Made by a program: the position numbers and the translations under genes. Under the pieces are notes generated by a model that worked only from the letters and a program-made list of their open reading frames with translations, had not been told where the DNA came from and did not search any database. A stretch of DNA of 64,000 bases, taken from positions 1,116,001-1,180,000 of the forward strand of contig NZ_KQ089822.1 of assembly GCF_001037495.1 (NCBI RefSeq). The letters are read 5' to 3'. Of this stretch, positions 38,921-50,130 are shown in pieces (within the stretch, counting starts at the first letter, position 1; every line of letters starts with the position of its first letter). This DNA comes from Citrobacter sp. MGH106 (lineage in GTDB: Bacteria; Pseudomonadota; Gammaproteobacteria; Enterobacterales; Enterobacteriaceae).

Positions 38921-40753
38921 GTGAACGGTGAATTGGTATGGGTTCTCTCATTGTTGGCTATCGCCGTCGTTTTGTTTGCAACTGGCAGAGTGCGTATGGA
39001 CGCGGTCGCTTTGCTGGTTATTATTGCCTTTGTTCTGAGTGGAACACTGAGCATCACAGAAGCTTTTTCCGGTTTCAGCGATCCTAACGTTATTTTGATA
39101 GCGGCCTTATTTATTATTGGCGACGGCCTGGTGCGTACCGGGGTGGCGACGGTGATGGGGGCCTGGTTGGTTAAGGTCGCCGGCAGTAGCGAAGTCAAAA
39201 TGCTGGTGCTGTTGATGATAACCGTTGCCGGTCTCGGGGCATTTATGAGCTCTACCGGCGTGGTCGCCATTTTTATTCCGGTTGTCTTAAGCGTATCCAT
39301 GCGCATGCAAATATCCCCCTCACGCCTGATGATGCCGCTGAGCTTTGCCGGATTGATCAGCGGGATGATGACGTTGGTGGCAACACCACCTAACCTGGTC
39401 GTTAACAGTGAGTTGCTGCGTGAAGGGCTTAACGGCTTCAGTTTCTTCAGCGTTACGCCTCTGGGGCTGGTTGTTCTCGTACTCGGCATTATTTATATGC
39501 TGTTGATGCGTTTTATGCTCAAAGGGGACGTTGCGGGGCAGCAGGGTGACGGATGGAAACGCCGTACCTTTCGCGATCTCATTAAAGAATATCGCCTCAC
39601 CGGGCGTGCCCGTCGGCTGGCTATTCGTCCTGGATCGCCGATGATTGGCCAGCGCCTGGATGACCTTAAATTACGTGAACGTTACGGGGCGAATGTGATT
39701 GGCGTTGAACGCTGGCGTCGCTTTCGTCGCGTTATCGTGGACGTTAACGGAGTTTCTGAGTTTCGGGCGCGTGATGTTTTGTTGATAGACATGTCCGCTG
39801 CCGATGTGGATTTGCGTGAATTTTGTAGCGAACAACTGCTGGAGCCAATGGTGCTGCGTGGTGAATATTTCTCCGAACAGGCGCTTGATGTTGGCATGGC
39901 TGAGATTTCACTGATCCCGGAATCGGAGTTAATTGGTAAAACGGTACGGGAAATAGGATTTCGTACCCGTTATGGGCTGAATGTTGTTGGATTAAAGCGT
40001 GATGGTACTGCGCTTGCCGGGGCGGTTGTGGATGAGCCGCTGCTGATGGGGGATATTATTCTGGTAGTGGGAAACTGGAAGGTCATTGCCTTGATGGGGA
40101 AAAAGGGGCGTGACTTTGTGGTGCTGAATATGCCAGTGGAAGTGAGTGAAGCTTCCCCGGCACACAGTCAGGCACCGCATGCGATTTTCTGCCTGGTTCT
40201 TATGGTCGCTCTGATGCTGACCGATGAAATACCTAACACGGTTGCCGCTCTCATCGCGTGCTTGCTGATGGGCAAATTCCGTTGTATTGATGCTGAGAGC
40301 GCGTATAAAGCGATTCACTGGCCGAGTATTATCTTGATTGTCGGGATGATGCCTTTTGCGCTTGCCCTGCAAAAAACAGGCGGTGTCGATCTGGTGGTGA
40401 AAGGGTTGATGGATGTCGGTGGAGGGTATGGCCCGTACATGATGCTGGGTTGCCTGTTCGTACTGTGTGCAACCATTGGATTATTTATCTCAAATACCGC
40501 GACGGCAGTTCTGATGGCACCAATTGCGCTGGCGGCAGCGAAGTCTATGGGGGTTTCGCCGTATCCTTTTGCGATGGGGGTTGCGATGGCGGCATCCGCG
40601 GCCTTTATGACGCCGGTCTCCTCACCGGTCAACACGCTGGTGCTGGGACCGGGAAACTACACTTTCAGCGACTTCGTGAAGATTGGTGTGCCATTTACGG
40701 TTATTGTCATGGCGGTGTGCGTAGTAATGATCCCGATGCTGTTCCCGTTTTGA
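38921..40753 (+). CDS. yfbS: YfbS, SLC13/CitMHS-type transporter with RCK_C domains
   Basis: 610 residues from a GTG at 38921 with AAGGA seven bases upstream. Two membrane halves of the ion-transporter superfamily (about 1-200 and 405-610) flank a cytoplasmic part with two TrkA_C/RCK_C domains (about 210-380; for example [28 protein letters not shown]). The C-terminal half has the conserved [18 protein letters not shown], mirrored by TPPNLVVNS in the first half. The family moves anions such as dicarboxylates or sulfate with sodium; the YfbS substrate is unknown. TrkA_C domains usually bind a ligand, so activity may be gated. Confidence 0.93.
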   Translation: MNGELVWVLSLLAIAVVLFATGRVRMDAVALLVIIAFVLSGTLSITEAFSGFSDPNVILIAALFIIGDGLVRTGVATVMGAWLVKVAGSSEVKMLVLLMITVAGLGAFMSSTGVVAIFIPVVLSVSMRMQISPSRLMMPLSFAGLISGMMTLVATPPNLVVNSELLREGLNGFSFFSVTPLGLVVLVLGIIYMLLMRFMLKGDVAGQQGDGWKRRTFRDLIKEYRLTGRARRLAIRPGSPMIGQRLDDLKLRERYGANVIGVERWRRFRRVIVDVNGVSEFRARDVLLIDMSAADVDLREFCSEQLLEPMVLRGEYFSEQALDVGMAEISLIPESELIGKTVREIGFRTRYGLNVVGLKRDGTALAGAVVDEPLLMGDIILVVGNWKVIALMGKKGRDFVVLNMPVEVSEASPAHSQAPHAIFCLVLMVALMLTDEIPNTVAALIACLLMGKFRCIDAESAYKAIHWPSIILIVGMMPFALALQKTGGVDLVVKGLMDVGGGYGPYMMLGCLFVLCATIGLFISNTATAVLMAPIALAAAKSMGVSPYPFAMGVAMAASAAFMTPVSSPVNTLVLGPGNYTFSDFVKIGVPFTVIVMAVCVVMIPMLFPF

Positions 40754-40762
40754 CGGATGGTA

Positions 40763-40791
40763 TGGCCCGGTGGCGTTGCGCTACCGGGCCA
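40763..40791. terminator. REP-like bidirectional hairpin between yfbS and yfbR
   Basis: Stem TGGCCCGGT (40763-40771) / ACCGGGCCA (40783-40791), extended by GGCG/CGCT to a TTG loop. GC-rich palindrome of the short enteric intergenic type between convergent genes. No T tract, so termination is possible but not certain. Confidence 0.55.
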
Positions 40792-40842
40792 ACAACGCCT
40801 TCCTGTAAGCCGGTCAGGCCTTACTCTATCTGGTAACGCGTC

Positions 40843-41442
40843 TTATAGCGGAGAATCCTGACTAATCTCGTCAAGAGATAAGTGGAAACTTGGCACGAAC
40901 ATATCCATAAAATAATCCATCTCTTCGCTACGACGTGACTTCAGTGTTTTTTCCAGTCGTGTTTTCGCCAGCAAAAATTCGTTGTTACCGGCCGAGAGTT
41001 CCTCCAGACACTTCAGATAAGCGCAAAGGGCATCGGCCTGTTTAACAATAGATTTCTCTTCATCGCTGTAAGCGTGTTCATCAATTAATGGCGCAAAAAT
41101 ATCACGCAGCTCATCTGGGACCATATCGACCAGCTTCTGCTGGGCAATTTTCTCAATGGCTTTATATTCCTGAGCGATTTGCGAGTTGAAATATTTAACC
41201 GGGGTAGGGAGATCACCGGTCAGCACTTCGGAAGCATCGTGGTACATCGCCAGCAGGGCAATGCGTTCGGCATTAACCTGACCACCAAATTTACGATTCT
41301 TGATAGCGGCCAGCGCATGAGCAACCATCGCAACCTGCAGGCTATGCTCAGACACATTTTCGGTGCGCACGTTGCGCATCAATGGCCAGCGATTAATGAG
41401 CTTCAGACGGGAGAGGTGGGCAAAAAAATGGCTCTGCTTCAT
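40843..41442 (-). CDS. yfbR: YfbR, 5'-deoxynucleotidase
   Basis: 199 residues, family length. HD-domain metal-dependent phosphohydrolase that removes phosphate from deoxynucleoside 5'-monophosphates. Metal ligands are H33 (VSEHSLQV), the HD pair H68-D69 (MYHDASE) and D137 region ([12 protein letters not shown]). The active-site lid is RSRR-like near the C-terminus. It helps make dUMP in the dCTP-dependent alternative thymidylate route and balances dNMP pools. The gene sits 84 bases downstream of alaA on the same strand. Confidence 0.96.
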   Translation of the reverse strand: MKQSHFFAHLSRLKLINRWPLMRNVRTENVSEHSLQVAMVAHALAAIKNRKFGGQVNAERIALLAMYHDASEVLTGDLPTPVKYFNSQIAQEYKAIEKIAQQKLVDMVPDELRDIFAPLIDEHAYSDEEKSIVKQADALCAYLKCLEELSAGNNEFLLAKTRLEKTLKSRRSEEMDYFMDMFVPSFHLSLDEISQDSPL

Positions 41443-41526
41443 AACGACCCTTACTCAGTGACTTCAGTAAAGGTATTGTGCGCAGAGAGTGCCGCCGGAT
41501 GCAAATCCCGGCGGCGCTCAACGTTA

Positions 41527-42744
41527 TTACAATTGACGATAGCCTGACAGGAAACGTTCGAATTTACTCAGCGACATTTCGATATCGTCAATACGCGGCA
41601 GCGTTACGATACGGAAGTGGTCCGGCCACGGCCAGTTGAATGCGGTTCCCTGTACCAGCAGGACTTTTTCCTGGAGCAGGAAATCGAGCACCATCTTCTG
41701 GTCGTCATGAATATTGAACCGCTTCGCATCAATTTTTGGGAACATATACAGTGCGCCGCGCGGTTTGACGCAGGAGACGCCGGGAATATCGTTCAGCAAT
41801 TCCCAGGCACGATTGCGCTGTTCGTACAAGCGTCCGCCCGGCATGATGAATTCGCTAATGCTTTGGTAGCCTCCCAGTGCGGTCTGGATGGCATGCTGTG
41901 CAGGAACGTTGGCGCACAAACGCATAGATGCCAGCATTTCAAGACCTTCGATATACCCTTTGGCATGTTTCTTCGGTCCATTCAGCACCATCCAGCCCTG
42001 GCGGAAACCAGCAACACGGTAGGTTTTTGACAGGCCGTTAAAGGTGATGGTCAGCAGGTCCGGAGCCATTGCGGCGATCGAATGGTGCTCGGCGTCATCA
42101 TAGAGGATCTTGTCGTAAATTTCGTCGGCAAAGATAATAAGATTGTTCTGGCGAGCAATCTCAACAATCTCCATCAGCAGTTCTTTGGAATAAACGGCAC
42201 CGGTGGGGTTGTTCGGGTTGATGATGACGATCCCACGCGTGCGTGGGGTGATTTTGGCGCGAATATCATCCAGATCCGGGAACCAGTCTGAAGACTCATC
42301 GCACAGGTAGTGCACGGCGTTACCGCCGGAGAGCGATACCGCAGCTGTCCACAGCGGATAATCGGGCGCAGGTACCAGCATTTCGTCCCCACTGTTCAAC
42401 AACGCCTGCATCGCCTGGACTATCAACTCGGAAACGCCATTACCAATATAGATGTCTTCGACGGTAACATCGCGCATCCCACGAGCCTGGTAATGTTGCA
42501 TGATCGCTTTACGGGCGGAATAAAGGCCTTTGGAGTCGCAATATCCCTGCGCTGTTGGTAAATTGCGGATCACATCAACCAGAATCTCATCTGGCGCTTC
42601 AAATCCGAATGGCGCGGGGTTGCCGATATTCAGTTTCAGAACTTTATTGCCTTCTTCTTCCAGGCGCTTTGCTTCCTTCAGAACCGGGCCACGAATGTCA
42701 TAACAGACATTTTCTAATTTGCTGGATTTTTCAATGGGGGACAT
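41527..42744 (-). CDS. alaA: AlaA, alanine aminotransferase
   Basis: 405 residues from the ATG at 42744 (MSPIEKSSKLENV). The frame extends 20 codons further up with no support. PLP-dependent fold-type I aminotransferase that makes alanine from pyruvate and glutamate. The PLP lysine lies in FNGLSKTYRVAGFRQGW; other core motifs are NPNNPTGAVYS and YIGNGVSELI. In E. coli it is one of the three main alanine-forming enzymes. Upstream is the long lrhA regulatory region. Confidence 0.96.
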   Translation of the reverse strand: MSPIEKSSKLENVCYDIRGPVLKEAKRLEEEGNKVLKLNIGNPAPFGFEAPDEILVDVIRNLPTAQGYCDSKGLYSARKAIMQHYQARGMRDVTVEDIYIGNGVSELIVQAMQALLNSGDEMLVPAPDYPLWTAAVSLSGGNAVHYLCDESSDWFPDLDDIRAKITPRTRGIVIINPNNPTGAVYSKELLMEIVEIARQNNLIIFADEIYDKILYDDAEHHSIAAMAPDLLTITFNGLSKTYRVAGFRQGWMVLNGPKKHAKGYIEGLEMLASMRLCANVPAQHAIQTALGGYQSISEFIMPGGRLYEQRNRAWELLNDIPGVSCVKPRGALYMFPKIDAKRFNIHDDQKMVLDFLLQEKVLLVQGTAFNWPWPDHFRIVTLPRIDDIEMSLSKFERFLSGYRQL

Positions 42745-43671
42745 GAATCTTGACCTTTTTAGCTGTGAATGCCACTCCCTGCCGTGGAAGTCAGCACAGA
42801 ACAATGTACTCCCACGACGGTGAGTTTTGAAGGGTCTTTAGTAGAAGATTTCGATCCGGCATGAAGTTATAATTCACTGTTAACGACTAATTAATATATT
42901 AATTATAGTGCTTAATTCTATTAATAATGTATTTAATGGGTTTTTATTTTGTAGTTATCCTTTGGTGGTGGTGATTTGTCTGGTTAAAAATAGTTAGATG
43001 GGCCAAGGCGGTCTGCAATCGTCTCATCACTCAAATGGCGTAATTCGAAAATACTGAGTCCTGATGCTGTCCGACTGTTATCGGTATGATCCGCCAACGG
43101 CAGGGTGTGAATCTATTGTTAAGTATAATTAATGAATAGTGTCAGTCTTAATTAATTATTATTTAATATTTAAACAGCATTTATTGAATGCGTTAATAAT
43201 AGTAAAAGCGCAAGTTCAAGATAACACCATTTTGCTTCGAATTATTCACGATAACACTTATAAATATAGTGGTTTTAGGTTAAGATAAGTCTCATGAAAT
43301 GGTGTGCGGTACGTGTTTTGCGATAATTCTCATGTTGGTTGATTGTTTCTAACATACTGAAAATTTGGCTTTTAATGTGTAAATTAATGTTTGCTAACTA
43401 TTTTCAATATTTACAAAATTTACATGTTTCCCCATTAGTCAGAATCATTCAAAAGCTAAAAAATTGACTGTTTCTCGTTACTATATTCCGATTAGAGTCC
43501 CGGATATTATAAAGCGCAGAAAGAGAATTGTTTCGTTTGTACACCAAATACATCCTTATTTTCACTTGGTTACACTAAGTGAAACTGCGAGGGAAGCACA
43601 TTACAAATGGAATTGTTTGTTTCTGAATGCACAGCATTAACCCGGTATGACCCGCGAGTAAGTGAAAAATT
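42745..43671. promoter_or_regulatory. alaA-lrhA intergenic region, AT-rich lrhA control region
   Basis: 927 bases without a convincing ORF; the longest ATG frames have no ribosome-binding site. Base composition is markedly AT-rich with many TTAATTA/TTAATATATTAAT words (42885-42930, 43120-43200), typical of H-NS binding. A possible RcsB-type box GTCAGAATCATTC is at 43438-43450, next to TTGACT (43464-43469) and AT-rich TATATT (43482-43487); the spacing is not ideal. An eight-base dyad TTTCACTT (43560-43567) / AAGTGAAA (43577-43584) lies in the probable leader. alaA promoter elements must lie at the left end. Confidence 0.5.
43438..43450 (+). promoter_or_regulatory. Candidate RcsB box of lrhA
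   Basis: GTCAGAATCATTC resembles the RcsB/RcsAB recognition sequence (core GAATnATTC) and lies just upstream of TTGACT, as RcsB boxes do in activated promoters. Direct control of lrhA by RcsB is known in E. coli. Match judged by eye. Confidence 0.45.
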
Positions 43672-44610
43672 ATGATAAATGCAAATCGTCCGATAATTAA
43701 CCTCGACCTCGATCTGCTGAGAACCTTCGTTGCTGTTGCCGACCTGAATACCTTCGCGGCTGCGGCTGCTGCGGTATGTCGCACACAGTCTGCGGTGAGT
43801 CAGCAAATGCAACGCCTTGAACAACTAGTGGGGAAAGAGTTGTTCGCGCGCCATGGTCGCAACAAACTGCTGACTGAACATGGTATTCAGCTTTTGGGTT
43901 ACGCCAGAAAAATACTGCGTTTTAATGATGAGGCCTGCTCATCATTAATGTTTAACAATCTTCAGGGAGTGTTAACTATCGGCGCTTCCGATGAATCGGC
44001 CGATACAATACTGCCTTTCCTGCTCAATCGAATAAGCTCGGTATATCCGAAGCTTGCTCTTGATGTGAGAGTGAAGCGTAACGCTTACATGGTGGATATG
44101 TTGAAGTCGCAGGAAGTGGATCTGGTGGTCACCACCAACCGTCCAGGTGATTTTGAGTGCCTGAATCTGCGCACCTCACCGACACACTGGTATTGCGCGG
44201 CTGAGTATATCCTGCAAAAAGGCGAACCAGTTCCTCTGGTTCTGCTCGACGATCCTAGTCCGTTTCGGGATATCGTACTGGAGACACTGAATGCCGCACA
44301 GATCCCGTGGCGTCTGGCCTATGTAGCATCAACATTACCAGCGGTTCGTGCTGCGGTGAAAGCGGGACTGGGCGTCACTGCTCGTCCGGTAGAAATGATG
44401 AGTCCGGACCTGCGCGTTCTCGGGGCTGTGGACGGGCTACCGCCGTTACCTGAAACGGAATACCTGTTGTGCTGCGATCCCACCACGAAAAATGAATTGG
44501 CTCAGGTTATCTTTAAGTCGATGCAGACATATCAAAACCCCTGGCAATACAACCAGTTTACTCCCGAAGGGGGAGATGATTCGCTGATCGTTGAAGGTGA
44601 CTTTGAGTAA
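43672..44610 (+). CDS. lrhA: LrhA, LysR-type regulator of motility and virulence genes
   Basis: 312 residues. N-terminal winged HTH of the LysR family ([22 protein letters not shown] then [17 protein letters not shown]), C-terminal co-inducer domain (about 100-290). LrhA represses flhDC, so it lowers flagellar synthesis and chemotaxis, and it also represses type 1 fimbriae and RpoS. The close neighbour of nuo, as in E. coli. Long upstream region suggests heavy control, and the gene is autoregulated in E. coli. A terminator follows at 44645-44691. Ligand unknown. Confidence 0.96.
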   Translation: MINANRPIINLDLDLLRTFVAVADLNTFAAAAAAVCRTQSAVSQQMQRLEQLVGKELFARHGRNKLLTEHGIQLLGYARKILRFNDEACSSLMFNNLQGVLTIGASDESADTILPFLLNRISSVYPKLALDVRVKRNAYMVDMLKSQEVDLVVTTNRPGDFECLNLRTSPTHWYCAAEYILQKGEPVPLVLLDDPSPFRDIVLETLNAAQIPWRLAYVASTLPAVRAAVKAGLGVTARPVEMMSPDLRVLGAVDGLPPLPETEYLLCCDPTTKNELAQVIFKSMQTYQNPWQYNQFTPEGGDDSLIVEGDFE

Positions 44611-44644
44611 TGTGTCACAAATAATCGTTATAAAATGTAAGTGT

Positions 44645-44691
44645 AAAAAAGAGCCGCTAATGGTGAAAAAACATCCAGCGGCTCTTTTTTT
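44645..44691 (+). terminator. Terminator of lrhA
   Basis: Long stem AAAAAAGAGCCGCT (44645-44658) / AGCGGCTCTTTTTT (44677-44690), loop of 18, T7 at the end. Confidence 0.93.
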
Positions 44692-45236
44692 ATACAAATA
44701 ATGGCGCTTGATACCATTTTGTATACTAAAACTTAACAAAATCAGCCGGTAAAAAACTCGCCTTAAAATTGAATGAAAAACAAACAACAGGAGTGTCATC
44801 TGTTTCTATGTTAAAAAACTAGAGAAATTGTTGCTGTTTTTTATGGTGAATTAACAAAAGCGTGTCACAGATCAAGAAAATACTCCCATTTAGGGGGAGG
44901 CATCTGAGTGAAATCCTGTCAAAATAGAGCAGTATTATCTTTTTTACTTCACTACGGACACGATTCAACAACATTGAAAATGACTAATGAAACGATCGAA
45001 ATTAGTCTAAACAGCACTTTATGTTAATGAAATTGGATTGGTGTAAAATAATGTGAGGGAACTTTTGTTAAAGTTGACAAAAGGTTATAGAAAGGAGTAA
45101 AAAACCCCATCAATTGGCTGTTTAAATGATTTTCTACAGTGATTGTAAGGTTTTTTTTATTCCTCCCCATGAATCGATGTGGCGTTCATCTGCCGAAAAG
45201 AGCAGAGAATTTGGCGCTACTTTTGATGAGTAAGCA
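44692..45236 (+). promoter_or_regulatory. nuo operon promoter and leader region
   Basis: 545 bases without a gene. A -10-like TATTAT at 44933-44938 lies about 300 bases before nuoA, near where the main nuo promoter is known in E. coli. A second candidate is TTGACA (45074-45079) with TAAAAA (45098-45103) at 18-base spacing. CTCCC-ATTTAG-GGGGAG forms a short dyad at about 44883-44898. FNR, ArcA, NarL, IHF and Fis are known to act here in E. coli; I could not assign their sites with confidence. The leader appears long and unstructured. Confidence 0.5.
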
Positions 45237-45680
45237 ATGAGTATGTCAACATCCACTGAAATCATCGCTCATCACTGGGCATTCGCTATCTTTCTTATTG
45301 TTGCCATTGGCCTGTGCTGCCTGATGCTTGTTGGCGGCTGGTTTTTAGGTGGTCGCGCGCGCGCGAGATCTAAAAACGTGCCGTTTGAATCAGGTATCGA
45401 CTCGGTCGGCACCGCCCGCCTGCGCCTGTCTGCCAAGTTTTATCTGGTAGCCATGTTCTTCGTTATCTTCGACGTTGAAGCGCTGTATCTGTTCGCATGG
45501 TCAACTTCTATCCGTGAAAGCGGCTGGATTGGCTTTGTGGAAGCTGCAATTTTTATTTTTGTGTTACTGGCAGGTCTGGTTTATCTGGTGCGTATTGGCG
45601 CGCTGGACTGGACGCCCGCGCGTTCACGCCGCGAGCGTATGAACCCGGAAACGAACAGTATCGCTAATCGTCAACGCTAA
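45237..45680 (+). CDS. nuoA: NuoA, NADH-quinone oxidoreductase subunit A
   Basis: 147 residues, three membrane helices. Small membrane subunit of complex I at the junction with the peripheral arm (ND3 homologue). The conserved loop [30 protein letters not shown] is intact, including the ESG and the acidic FDVEALYL of helix 2. First gene of the 13-gene nuo operon. Confidence 0.97.
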   Translation: MSMSTSTEIIAHHWAFAIFLIVAIGLCCLMLVGGWFLGGRARARSKNVPFESGIDSVGTARLRLSAKFYLVAMFFVIFDVEALYLFAWSTSIRESGWIGFVEAAIFIFVLLAGLVYLVRIGALDWTPARSRRERMNPETNSIANRQR

Positions 45681-45695
45681 CCGCGAGGCATTAAG

Positions 45696-46358
45696 ATGGA
45701 TTATACGCTCACCCGCATAGATCCTAACGGTGAGAACGACCGTTACCCCCTGCAAAAACAGGAGATCGTAACCGACCCCCTGGAGCAAGAAGTTAACAAA
45801 AACGTGTTCATGGGCAAACTGCATGACATGGTTAACTGGGGCCGTAAAAACTCAATTTGGCCATACAACTTTGGCCTTTCCTGCTGCTACGTTGAGATGG
45901 TGACCTCGTTTACCGCCGTGCATGATGTGGCCCGCTTTGGTGCGGAAGTACTGCGTGCCTCTCCGCGTCAGGCTGACCTGATGGTTGTGGCCGGAACTTG
46001 CTTTACCAAAATGGCCCCGGTTATTCAGCGCCTCTACGATCAGATGCTGGAACCAAAATGGGTTATTTCCATGGGCGCATGCGCTAACTCCGGCGGTATG
46101 TACGATATCTACTCTGTCGTGCAGGGTGTTGATAAATTTATTCCGGTAGATGTGTACATCCCGGGATGTCCGCCGCGCCCGGAAGCGTATATGCAGGCGC
46201 TAATGCTGCTGCAAGACTCCATTGGCAAAGAACGCCGTCCGCTCTCCTGGGTGGTTGGCGATCAGGGCGTTTATCGCGCCAATATGCAGTCAGAGCGCGA
46301 GCGTAAGCGCGGCGAACGTATTGCTGTAACGAATCTTCGTACACCAGACGAGATTTAA
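45696..46358 (+). CDS. nuoB: NuoB, NADH-quinone oxidoreductase subunit B
   Basis: 220 residues. Carries cluster N2, the last [4Fe-4S] centre before quinone. The tandem Cys pair is in LSCCYVEMV, with further Cys in VAGTCFTKM and [11 protein letters not shown], all intact. Homologue of the small NiFe-hydrogenase subunit. Starts 15 bases after nuoA. Confidence 0.98.
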   Translation: MDYTLTRIDPNGENDRYPLQKQEIVTDPLEQEVNKNVFMGKLHDMVNWGRKNSIWPYNFGLSCCYVEMVTSFTAVHDVARFGAEVLRASPRQADLMVVAGTCFTKMAPVIQRLYDQMLEPKWVISMGACANSGGMYDIYSVVQGVDKFIPVDVYIPGCPPRPEAYMQALMLLQDSIGKERRPLSWVVGDQGVYRANMQSERERKRGERIAVTNLRTPDEI

Positions 46359-46367
46359 TATGCGCCT

Positions 46368-46425
46368 GTCGGCAGCAGCACTTCCTTCGCTTATTACTAC
46401 ATAAATAGCGCGAAGCACTGCCGAC
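46368..46425. other. Stem-loop between nuoB and nuoCD
   Basis: Arms GTCGGCAG (46368-46375) and CTGCCGAC (46418-46425) with further inner pairing between CTTCGCT and AGCGCGAAG. It is the only gap of note in the first part of the operon (85 bases). It may affect message processing. Confidence 0.6.
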
Positions 46426-46443
46426 CACCACGGACCATTTGCA

Positions 46444-48246
46444 ATGGTGAACAATATGACCGACTTAACCGCGCAAGAAGCTGCATGGCAGACACGGGAT
46501 CATCTCGATGACCCGGTCATTGGCGAACTGCGCAACCGTTTTGGGCCGGATGCCTTTACCGTTCAGGCGACTCGCACCGGGGTACCCGTTGTTTGGGTCA
46601 AGCGTGAACAATTACTGGAAGTTGGCGATTTCTTAAAGAGACTGCCGAAACCTTACGTCATGCTGTTTGACTTACACGGCATGGACGAACGTCTGCGTAC
46701 GCACCGCGAAGGGTTACCTGCCGCGGATTTTTCCGTTTTCTATCACCTGATCTCCATTGAACGCAATCGCGATATCATGCTCAAGGTGGCATTGTCTGAA
46801 AACGATCTACGCGTACCGACTTTCACCAAACTGTTCCCGAACGCTAACTGGTATGAGCGCGAAACCTGGGAAATGTTTGGCATCGATATCGAAGGCCACC
46901 CGCACCTGACGCGCCTGCTGATGCCTCATACCTGGCAGGGACATCCGCTGCGTAAAGATTACCCGGCGCGTGCCACTGAATTCGATCCGTTTGAGCTGAC
47001 CAAAGCCAAGCAGGATCTGGAAATGGAATCACTGACCTTCAAACCTGAAGAGTGGGGCATGAAGCGTAGTACCGAAAATGAGGACTTTATGTTCCTCAAC
47101 CTCGGTCCTAACCACCCGTCTTCTCACGGTGCATTCCGTATTGTTCTGCAGCTTGATGGCGAAGAAATTGTCGACTGTGTGCCTGACATCGGTTACCACC
47201 ATCGTGGTGCTGAAAAGATGGGTGAACGTCAGTCCTGGCACAGCTACATTCCGTACACTGACCGTATCGAATATCTCGGCGGCTGCGTCAACGAAATGCC
47301 TTATGTGCTGGCGGTAGAAAAACTGGCGGGCATTACCGTACCGGATCGTGTCAACGTGATCCGCGTAATGCTTTCCGAACTGTTCCGTATCAATAGCCAC
47401 CTGTTGTATATCTCGACGTTTATTCAGGACGTCGGCGCAATGACTCCGGTATTCTTCGCCTTTACCGACCGTCAAAAAATCTATGACGTGGTGGAAGCGA
47501 TCACGGGTTTCCGTATGCACCCGGCCTGGTTCCGTATTGGCGGTGTTGCGCACGATCTGCCGCGCGGTTGGGACAAACTGCTGCGTGATTTCCTGGACTG
47601 GATGCCGAAGCGTCTGGATTCTTACGAGAAAGCGGCGCTGCGTAACACCATCCTGAAAGGTCGTTCGCAGGGCGTTGCCGCTTACGGCAAGAAAGAAGCG
47701 CTGGACTGGGGTTGTACCGGTGCCGCGTTGCGTGCGACAGGTGTTGATTTCGACGTGCGTAAATCACGTCCGTACTCTGGCTACGAAAACTTTGACTTTG
47801 AAGTGCCGGTTGGTGGTGGTGTATCCGACTGCTATACCCGCGTAATGCTGAAAGTTGAAGAACTGCGTCAGAGTCTGCGCATCCTTGAGCAGTGCCTCAA
47901 CAACATGCCGGAAGGCCCGTTCAAAGCGGATCACCCGCTGACCACGCCGCCACCGAAAGAGCGCACGCTTCAACATATCGAAACCCTGATCACCCACTTC
48001 CTGCAAGTATCGTGGGGTCCGGTCATGCCGGCGAACGAGTCCTTCCAGATGGTTGAAGCGACCAAGGGTATCAACAGTTACTACCTGACCAGCGATGGCA
48101 GCACCATGAGTTACCGTACTCGTATCCGTACGCCGAGCTTTGCGCATCTGCAGCAGATCCCGGTAGCGGTACGTGGCAGCCTGGTGTCCGACCTGATCGT
48201 CCATCTGGGTAGTATCGATTTTGTTATGTCAGATGTGGACCGCTAA
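46444..48246 (+). CDS. nuoC: NuoCD, fused NADH-quinone oxidoreductase subunit C/D
   Basis: 600 residues. Natural fusion of the 30-kDa NuoC part (about 1-190; [28 protein letters not shown]) and the 49-kDa NuoD part (about 200-600; [15 protein letters not shown], then the C-terminal FVMSDVDR), as is standard in enteric bacteria. NuoD forms part of the quinone pocket with NuoB. An internal ATG at 46456 is also a possible start. No frameshift or stop breaks the fusion. Confidence 0.97.
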   Translation: MVNNMTDLTAQEAAWQTRDHLDDPVIGELRNRFGPDAFTVQATRTGVPVVWVKREQLLEVGDFLKRLPKPYVMLFDLHGMDERLRTHREGLPAADFSVFYHLISIERNRDIMLKVALSENDLRVPTFTKLFPNANWYERETWEMFGIDIEGHPHLTRLLMPHTWQGHPLRKDYPARATEFDPFELTKAKQDLEMESLTFKPEEWGMKRSTENEDFMFLNLGPNHPSSHGAFRIVLQLDGEEIVDCVPDIGYHHRGAEKMGERQSWHSYIPYTDRIEYLGGCVNEMPYVLAVEKLAGITVPDRVNVIRVMLSELFRINSHLLYISTFIQDVGAMTPVFFAFTDRQKIYDVVEAITGFRMHPAWFRIGGVAHDLPRGWDKLLRDFLDWMPKRLDSYEKAALRNTILKGRSQGVAAYGKKEALDWGCTGAALRATGVDFDVRKSRPYSGYENFDFEVPVGGGVSDCYTRVMLKVEELRQSLRILEQCLNNMPEGPFKADHPLTTPPPKERTLQHIETLITHFLQVSWGPVMPANESFQMVEATKGINSYYLTSDGSTMSYRTRIRTPSFAHLQQIPVAVRGSLVSDLIVHLGSIDFVMSDVDR

Positions 48247-48248
48247 TT

Positions 48249-48749
48249 ATGCACGAGAATCAACAACCACAAACCGAGGCTTTTGAGCTGAGTGCGGCTG
48301 AGCGTGAAGCTATTGAGCACGAGAAGCACCACTACGAAGACCCGCGTGCGGCGTCCATTGAAGCGCTGAAAATTGTTCAGAAGCAGCGTGGCTGGGTGCC
48401 GGATGGGGCGATCTATGCGATCGCTGACGTGCTGGGTATCCCGGCAAGCGACGTTGAAGGTGTTGCGACATTCTACAGCCAGATCTTCCGCCAGCCAGTT
48501 GGCCGCCATGTGATCCGCTATTGCGACAGCGTGGTGTGCCATATCAACGGCTATCAGGGGATCCAGGCCGCGCTTGAGAAAAAACTCAACATCAAGCCGG
48601 GGCAGACGACTTTTGACGGTCGCTTTACGCTGCTGCCAACCTGTTGCCTGGGGAACTGCGATAAAGGGCCAAACATGATGATCGATGAGGACACTCACGC
48701 TCACTTGACCCCGGAAGGCATCCCCGAACTGCTGGAGCGGTATAAATGA
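48249..48749 (+). CDS. nuoE: NuoE, NADH-quinone oxidoreductase subunit E
   Basis: 166 residues. Thioredoxin-like [2Fe-2S] protein holding cluster N1a: Cys of RYCDSVVCH and of [11 protein letters not shown] are all present. Works beside NuoF in NADH oxidation. Its last codons overlap the nuoF start by four bases (ATGA). Confidence 0.98.
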   Translation: MHENQQPQTEAFELSAAEREAIEHEKHHYEDPRAASIEALKIVQKQRGWVPDGAIYAIADVLGIPASDVEGVATFYSQIFRQPVGRHVIRYCDSVVCHINGYQGIQAALEKKLNIKPGQTTFDGRFTLLPTCCLGNCDKGPNMMIDEDTHAHLTPEGIPELLERYK

Positions 48750-50083
48750 AAGACATTATCCGTACTCCCGAAACACATCCGCTGACCTGGCGTCTGCGTG
48801 ATGACAAACAGCCAGTATGGCTGGACGAATACCGTAGCAAAAACGGCTACGAAGGTGCGCGTAAAGCCCTGACCGGGCTGTCACCGGATGAAATCGTCAA
48901 CCAGGTAAAAGACGCTGGCCTGAAAGGGCGCGGCGGCGCGGGCTTTTCCACAGGTCTTAAGTGGAGTCTGATGCCGAAAGACGAATCCATGAACATCCGT
49001 TACCTGCTGTGTAACGCGGATGAAATGGAGCCGGGTACCTATAAAGACCGTTTGCTGATGGAACAACTGCCGCACCTGTTGGTGGAAGGTATGTTGATCT
49101 CTGCGTTTGCGCTGAAAGCGTACCGTGGTTACATCTTCCTGCGCGGTGAATATATTGAAGCGGCTGTGCATCTGCGCCGTGCGATTGCCGAAGCAACCGA
49201 AGCGGGTCTGCTTGGCAAGAACATCATGGGCACCGGTTTCGACTTCGAACTGTTCGTGCACACCGGGGCAGGGCGTTACATCTGTGGTGAAGAAACCGCA
49301 CTGATTAACTCCCTCGAAGGTCGCCGTGCTAATCCGCGCTCGAAGCCGCCGTTCCCGGCAAGCTCTGGCGCATGGGGTAAGCCGACCTGCGTTAACAACG
49401 TCGAAACCTTATGTAACGTGCCGGCAATTCTCGCCAACGGCGTGGAGTGGTACCAGAACATTTCGAAGAGCAAAGACGCTGGCACCAAGCTGATGGGTTT
49501 CTCCGGTCGCGTGAAAAACCCGGGATTGTGGGAACTGCCCTTCGGCACCACCGCGCGTGAAATTCTTGAAGACTACGCTGGCGGCATGCGTGATGGCCTG
49601 AAGTTTAAAGCCTGGCAGCCGGGCGGCGCGGGAACCGACTTCCTGACCGAAGCACACCTTGACCTGCCGATGGAATTCGAAAGTATCGGTAAAGCGGGGA
49701 GTCGTCTGGGTACCGCGCTGGCAATGGCTGTCGATCACGAGATTGGCATGGTACCGCTGGTGCGTAACCTGGAAGAGTTCTTTGCCCGTGAATCCTGCGG
49801 CTGGTGTACGCCGTGTCGTGACGGTCTGCCGTGGAGTGTGAAAATTCTGCGTGCGCTGGAGCGTGGTGAAGGCCAGCCTGGGGATATCGAGACACTTGAG
49901 CAACTGTGTCGTTTCCTCGGTCCGGGTAAAACCTTCTGTGCACACGCACCGGGTGCGGTCGAACCGCTGCAGAGCGCCATTAAATATTTCCGCGAAGAAT
50001 TCGAAGCTGGCATCAAGCAGACCTTCAGCAATACCCATGCAATTGGTGGTATTCAGCCGAACCTGCTTAAAGAGCGCTGGTAA
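48746..50083 (+). CDS. nuoF: NuoF, NADH-quinone oxidoreductase subunit F
   Basis: 445 residues. NADH- and FMN-binding subunit with cluster N3. Visible: NADH/FMN glycine loop [23 protein letters not shown], and the [4Fe-4S] motif [12 protein letters not shown] with a distant Cys in FLGPGKTFC. After its stop comes a 137-base ERIC-type element before nuoG, the largest non-coding break in the operon. Confidence 0.98.
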   Translation: MKDIIRTPETHPLTWRLRDDKQPVWLDEYRSKNGYEGARKALTGLSPDEIVNQVKDAGLKGRGGAGFSTGLKWSLMPKDESMNIRYLLCNADEMEPGTYKDRLLMEQLPHLLVEGMLISAFALKAYRGYIFLRGEYIEAAVHLRRAIAEATEAGLLGKNIMGTGFDFELFVHTGAGRYICGEETALINSLEGRRANPRSKPPFPASSGAWGKPTCVNNVETLCNVPAILANGVEWYQNISKSKDAGTKLMGFSGRVKNPGLWELPFGTTAREILEDYAGGMRDGLKFKAWQPGGAGTDFLTEAHLDLPMEFESIGKAGSRLGTALAMAVDHEIGMVPLVRNLEEFFARESCGWCTPCRDGLPWSVKILRALERGEGQPGDIETLEQLCRFLGPGKTFCAHAPGAVEPLQSAIKYFREEFEAGIKQTFSNTHAIGGIQPNLLKERW

Positions 50084-50130
50084 TAGCGGTATTGGCGTTT
50101 TGCGATACCTGAGAAAAAATTTCGATTAAT

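Noticed and set aside
42745-43671. Small protein genes in the lrhA upstream region
   Set aside because: Only very short ATG frames without ribosome-binding sites were seen.
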